Assembly (NCBI GenBank): GCA_021816665.1
Contig: JAKAXI010000093.1
Span: 1-7,183, forward strand
Direction of reading: 5' to 3'
DNA from: Bacillota bacterium
GTDB lineage: Bacteria > Bacillota > Bacilli > Alicyclobacillales > Alicyclobacillaceae
Length of the DNA: 7,183 bases
This document shows positions 6,463-7,183 of this stretch, one piece after another. The position numbers were made by a program, and so were the translations under genes. Numbering within the stretch: position 1 is the stretch's first letter; each line of letters begins with the position of its first letter. Under the pieces are notes generated by a model, which had not been told where the DNA came from, did no database searches, and was given only the letters and a program-made list of their open reading frames with translations.

Positions 6463-6497
6463 CAGTTCGTGCGACGCAACTGACTTCACGAAGTTGC
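6463..6497. promoter_or_regulatory. Two overlapping dyads, possible operator
   Basis: CAGTTCGT (6463-6470) pairs with ACG-C-AACTG (6474-6482) with one bulged base. GCAACT (6476-6481) can instead pair with AGTTGC (6492-6497), enclosing the dyad ACTTC-N2-GAAGT (6483-6494). The two arrangements exclude each other. Position between divergent genes fits a regulator site; this is inference. Confidence 0.3.
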
Positions 6498-6610
6498 CAC
6501 AGGATCGGCACAGAACCCTCAAGACTCGGTCGAGATTGAGTGTTTACAGCGAATTGAGCGGCATGGATGATAAAAATAAGCAAAATTGATCTTGCAGAGT
6601 GGTGAACGGT

Positions 6611-7183
6611 ATGACGACTTATTGGACGATGGTCCTTAGCCTGGGGCTTGTTCTCCTGTTCGGCTTTGGCATTTTGAAGCTGTACACCAAACTTGAAAAA
6701 CTTGCGCATGAAGATGCGCCGCCGGTCGCTGCGAGCACAGGGCCCGTGACAAATAGGCGAGACGCCCCGTTCTCACTTATCGTCTCGCGCCGAACCATGC
6801 AGTCCGCATTAGGTGTGATGTGGTTACTTGACGGAATTTTTCAACTGAAACCCCAGATGTTCAGCCAAGCGTTTGTCCAGCAGGTGATACTCCCTACAAG
6901 CGAAGGACAACCTGTGTGGATCTCGGCGATTATCCACTGGGGCGCCCACTTGGTTGCGGGCCATCTCGTCGTCTGGAATTCACTGTTTGCTCTTATTCAA
7001 CTGGCACTCGGAGTGGCCCTCATTTTCGATTTGAAAGTAAGGCAAGTTATCGTGGCGTCACTCATCTGGAGCGGCATTGTCTGGATTTTTGGCGAAGGTA
7101 CCGGTCAACTCTTGACGGGTCAAACGCTTTTGCTGAACGGAGCGCCTGGCGCCGTGGTCGTTTACGCGCTCGTGGGAATTGCG
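6611..7183 (+). CDS. Uncharacterised multi-pass integral membrane protein, 3' end beyond the window
   Basis: The frame runs open from ATG at 6611 to the right edge, 191 codons with no stop. A GGTGA site lies 5 nt upstream, a modest ribosome binding site. Hydrophobic segments appear at about residues 5-25, 62-80, 104-138 (probably two helices), 145-161 and 178-191. A polar Pro/Ala-rich stretch (33-53) separates the first helix from the rest. Notable conserved-looking pieces are WLLDGIFQLKPQMF (71-84), a histidine series His109, His113, His118 around IIHWGAHLVAGH, and IFGEGTGQLLTG (159-170) followed by NGAPGAVVVY. I do not recognise a named family. The membrane histidines and Glu162 could bind a metal, haem or proton path, but that is speculation. 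It is transcribed away from the SDR operon. Confidence 0.85.
   Translation, partial: MTTYWTMVLSLGLVLLFGFGILKLYTKLEKLAHEDAPPVAASTGPVTNRRDAPFSLIVSRRTMQSALGVMWLLDGIFQLKPQMFSQAFVQQVILPTSEGQPVWISAIIHWGAHLVAGHLVVWNSLFALIQLALGVALIFDLKVRQVIVASLIWSGIVWIFGEGTGQLLTGQTLLLNGAPGAVVVYALVGIA

Larger units (their letters stand above)
6284..6610. other. Divergent intergenic region with several overlapping dyads
   Basis: These 327 nt separate the leftward SDR operon from the rightward membrane-protein gene and must hold both start regions. No gene is supported; a minus-strand frame at 6413-6709 runs into the membrane gene and has no family features. A perfect TTGACA (minus, 6360-6355) is seen but lacks a plausible -10 at 16-18 nt. 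Inverted repeats occur at 6412-6441, 6463-6482 and 6476-6497. A weak AT-rich stretch at 6568-6577 could be a -10 for the rightward gene, but no good -35 matches it. Confidence 0.4.

Noticed and set aside
6413..6709. Leftward 98-codon open frame in the divergent intergenic region
   Set aside because: It overlaps the start of the membrane-protein gene in antisense, has no recognisable features, and lacks a good ribosome site.

Overview
The window looks like a chromosomal segment of a moderately GC-rich Gram-positive bacterium. I infer a Bacillota/Bacillales-type genome, possibly Alicyclobacillus or a relative. The reasons are very strong purine-rich Shine-Dalgarno sites (AGGAGG, GGAGGTGA), a secreted SH3/NlpC-P60 wall hydrolase, and a NarL-type two-component pair. 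No phage, transposon, CRISPR, tRNA or rRNA signal is visible. The genus is a guess from overall protein style, not from a marker gene.

Layout. (1) 1-762 (+): 3' part of a rhomboid intramembrane protease, cut by the left edge, with an unusual hydrophilic C-terminal extension. (2) 763-1053: a 291-nt leader rich in inverted repeats. (3) 1054-1869 (+): secreted NlpC/P60 peptidase with an SH3-like domain. (4) 1870-1990: convergent intergenic gap with a short TACGA direct-repeat cluster and no clear terminator. (5) 1991-6283 (-): four genes pointing left, read in the order SDR oxidoreductase, QueA-like protein, GAF-domain histidine kinase, LuxR/NarL response regulator. Two junctions overlap (TGATG and ATGA), and the QueA-like/kinase gap is only 53 nt, so this is probably one operon. 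(6) 6284-6610: a 327-nt divergent intergenic region with overlapping dyads. (7) 6611-7183 (+): 5' part of an uncharacterised multi-pass membrane protein, cut by the right edge.

How the genes may work together. The kinase has no membrane segment, so it should sense a cytosolic or diffusible cue through two GAF domains and signal to the adjacent response regulator by His346 to Asp62 phosphotransfer. The SDR and QueA-like genes are translationally coupled. The QueA-like protein keeps the family fold but has altered core motifs and no queuosine genes beside it, so its substrate may differ from the usual tRNA. The most interesting points are this divergent QueA-like/SDR pair, the cysteine/histidine cluster in the first GAF domain, and the unknown membrane protein. 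Nothing in the window proves a new system.
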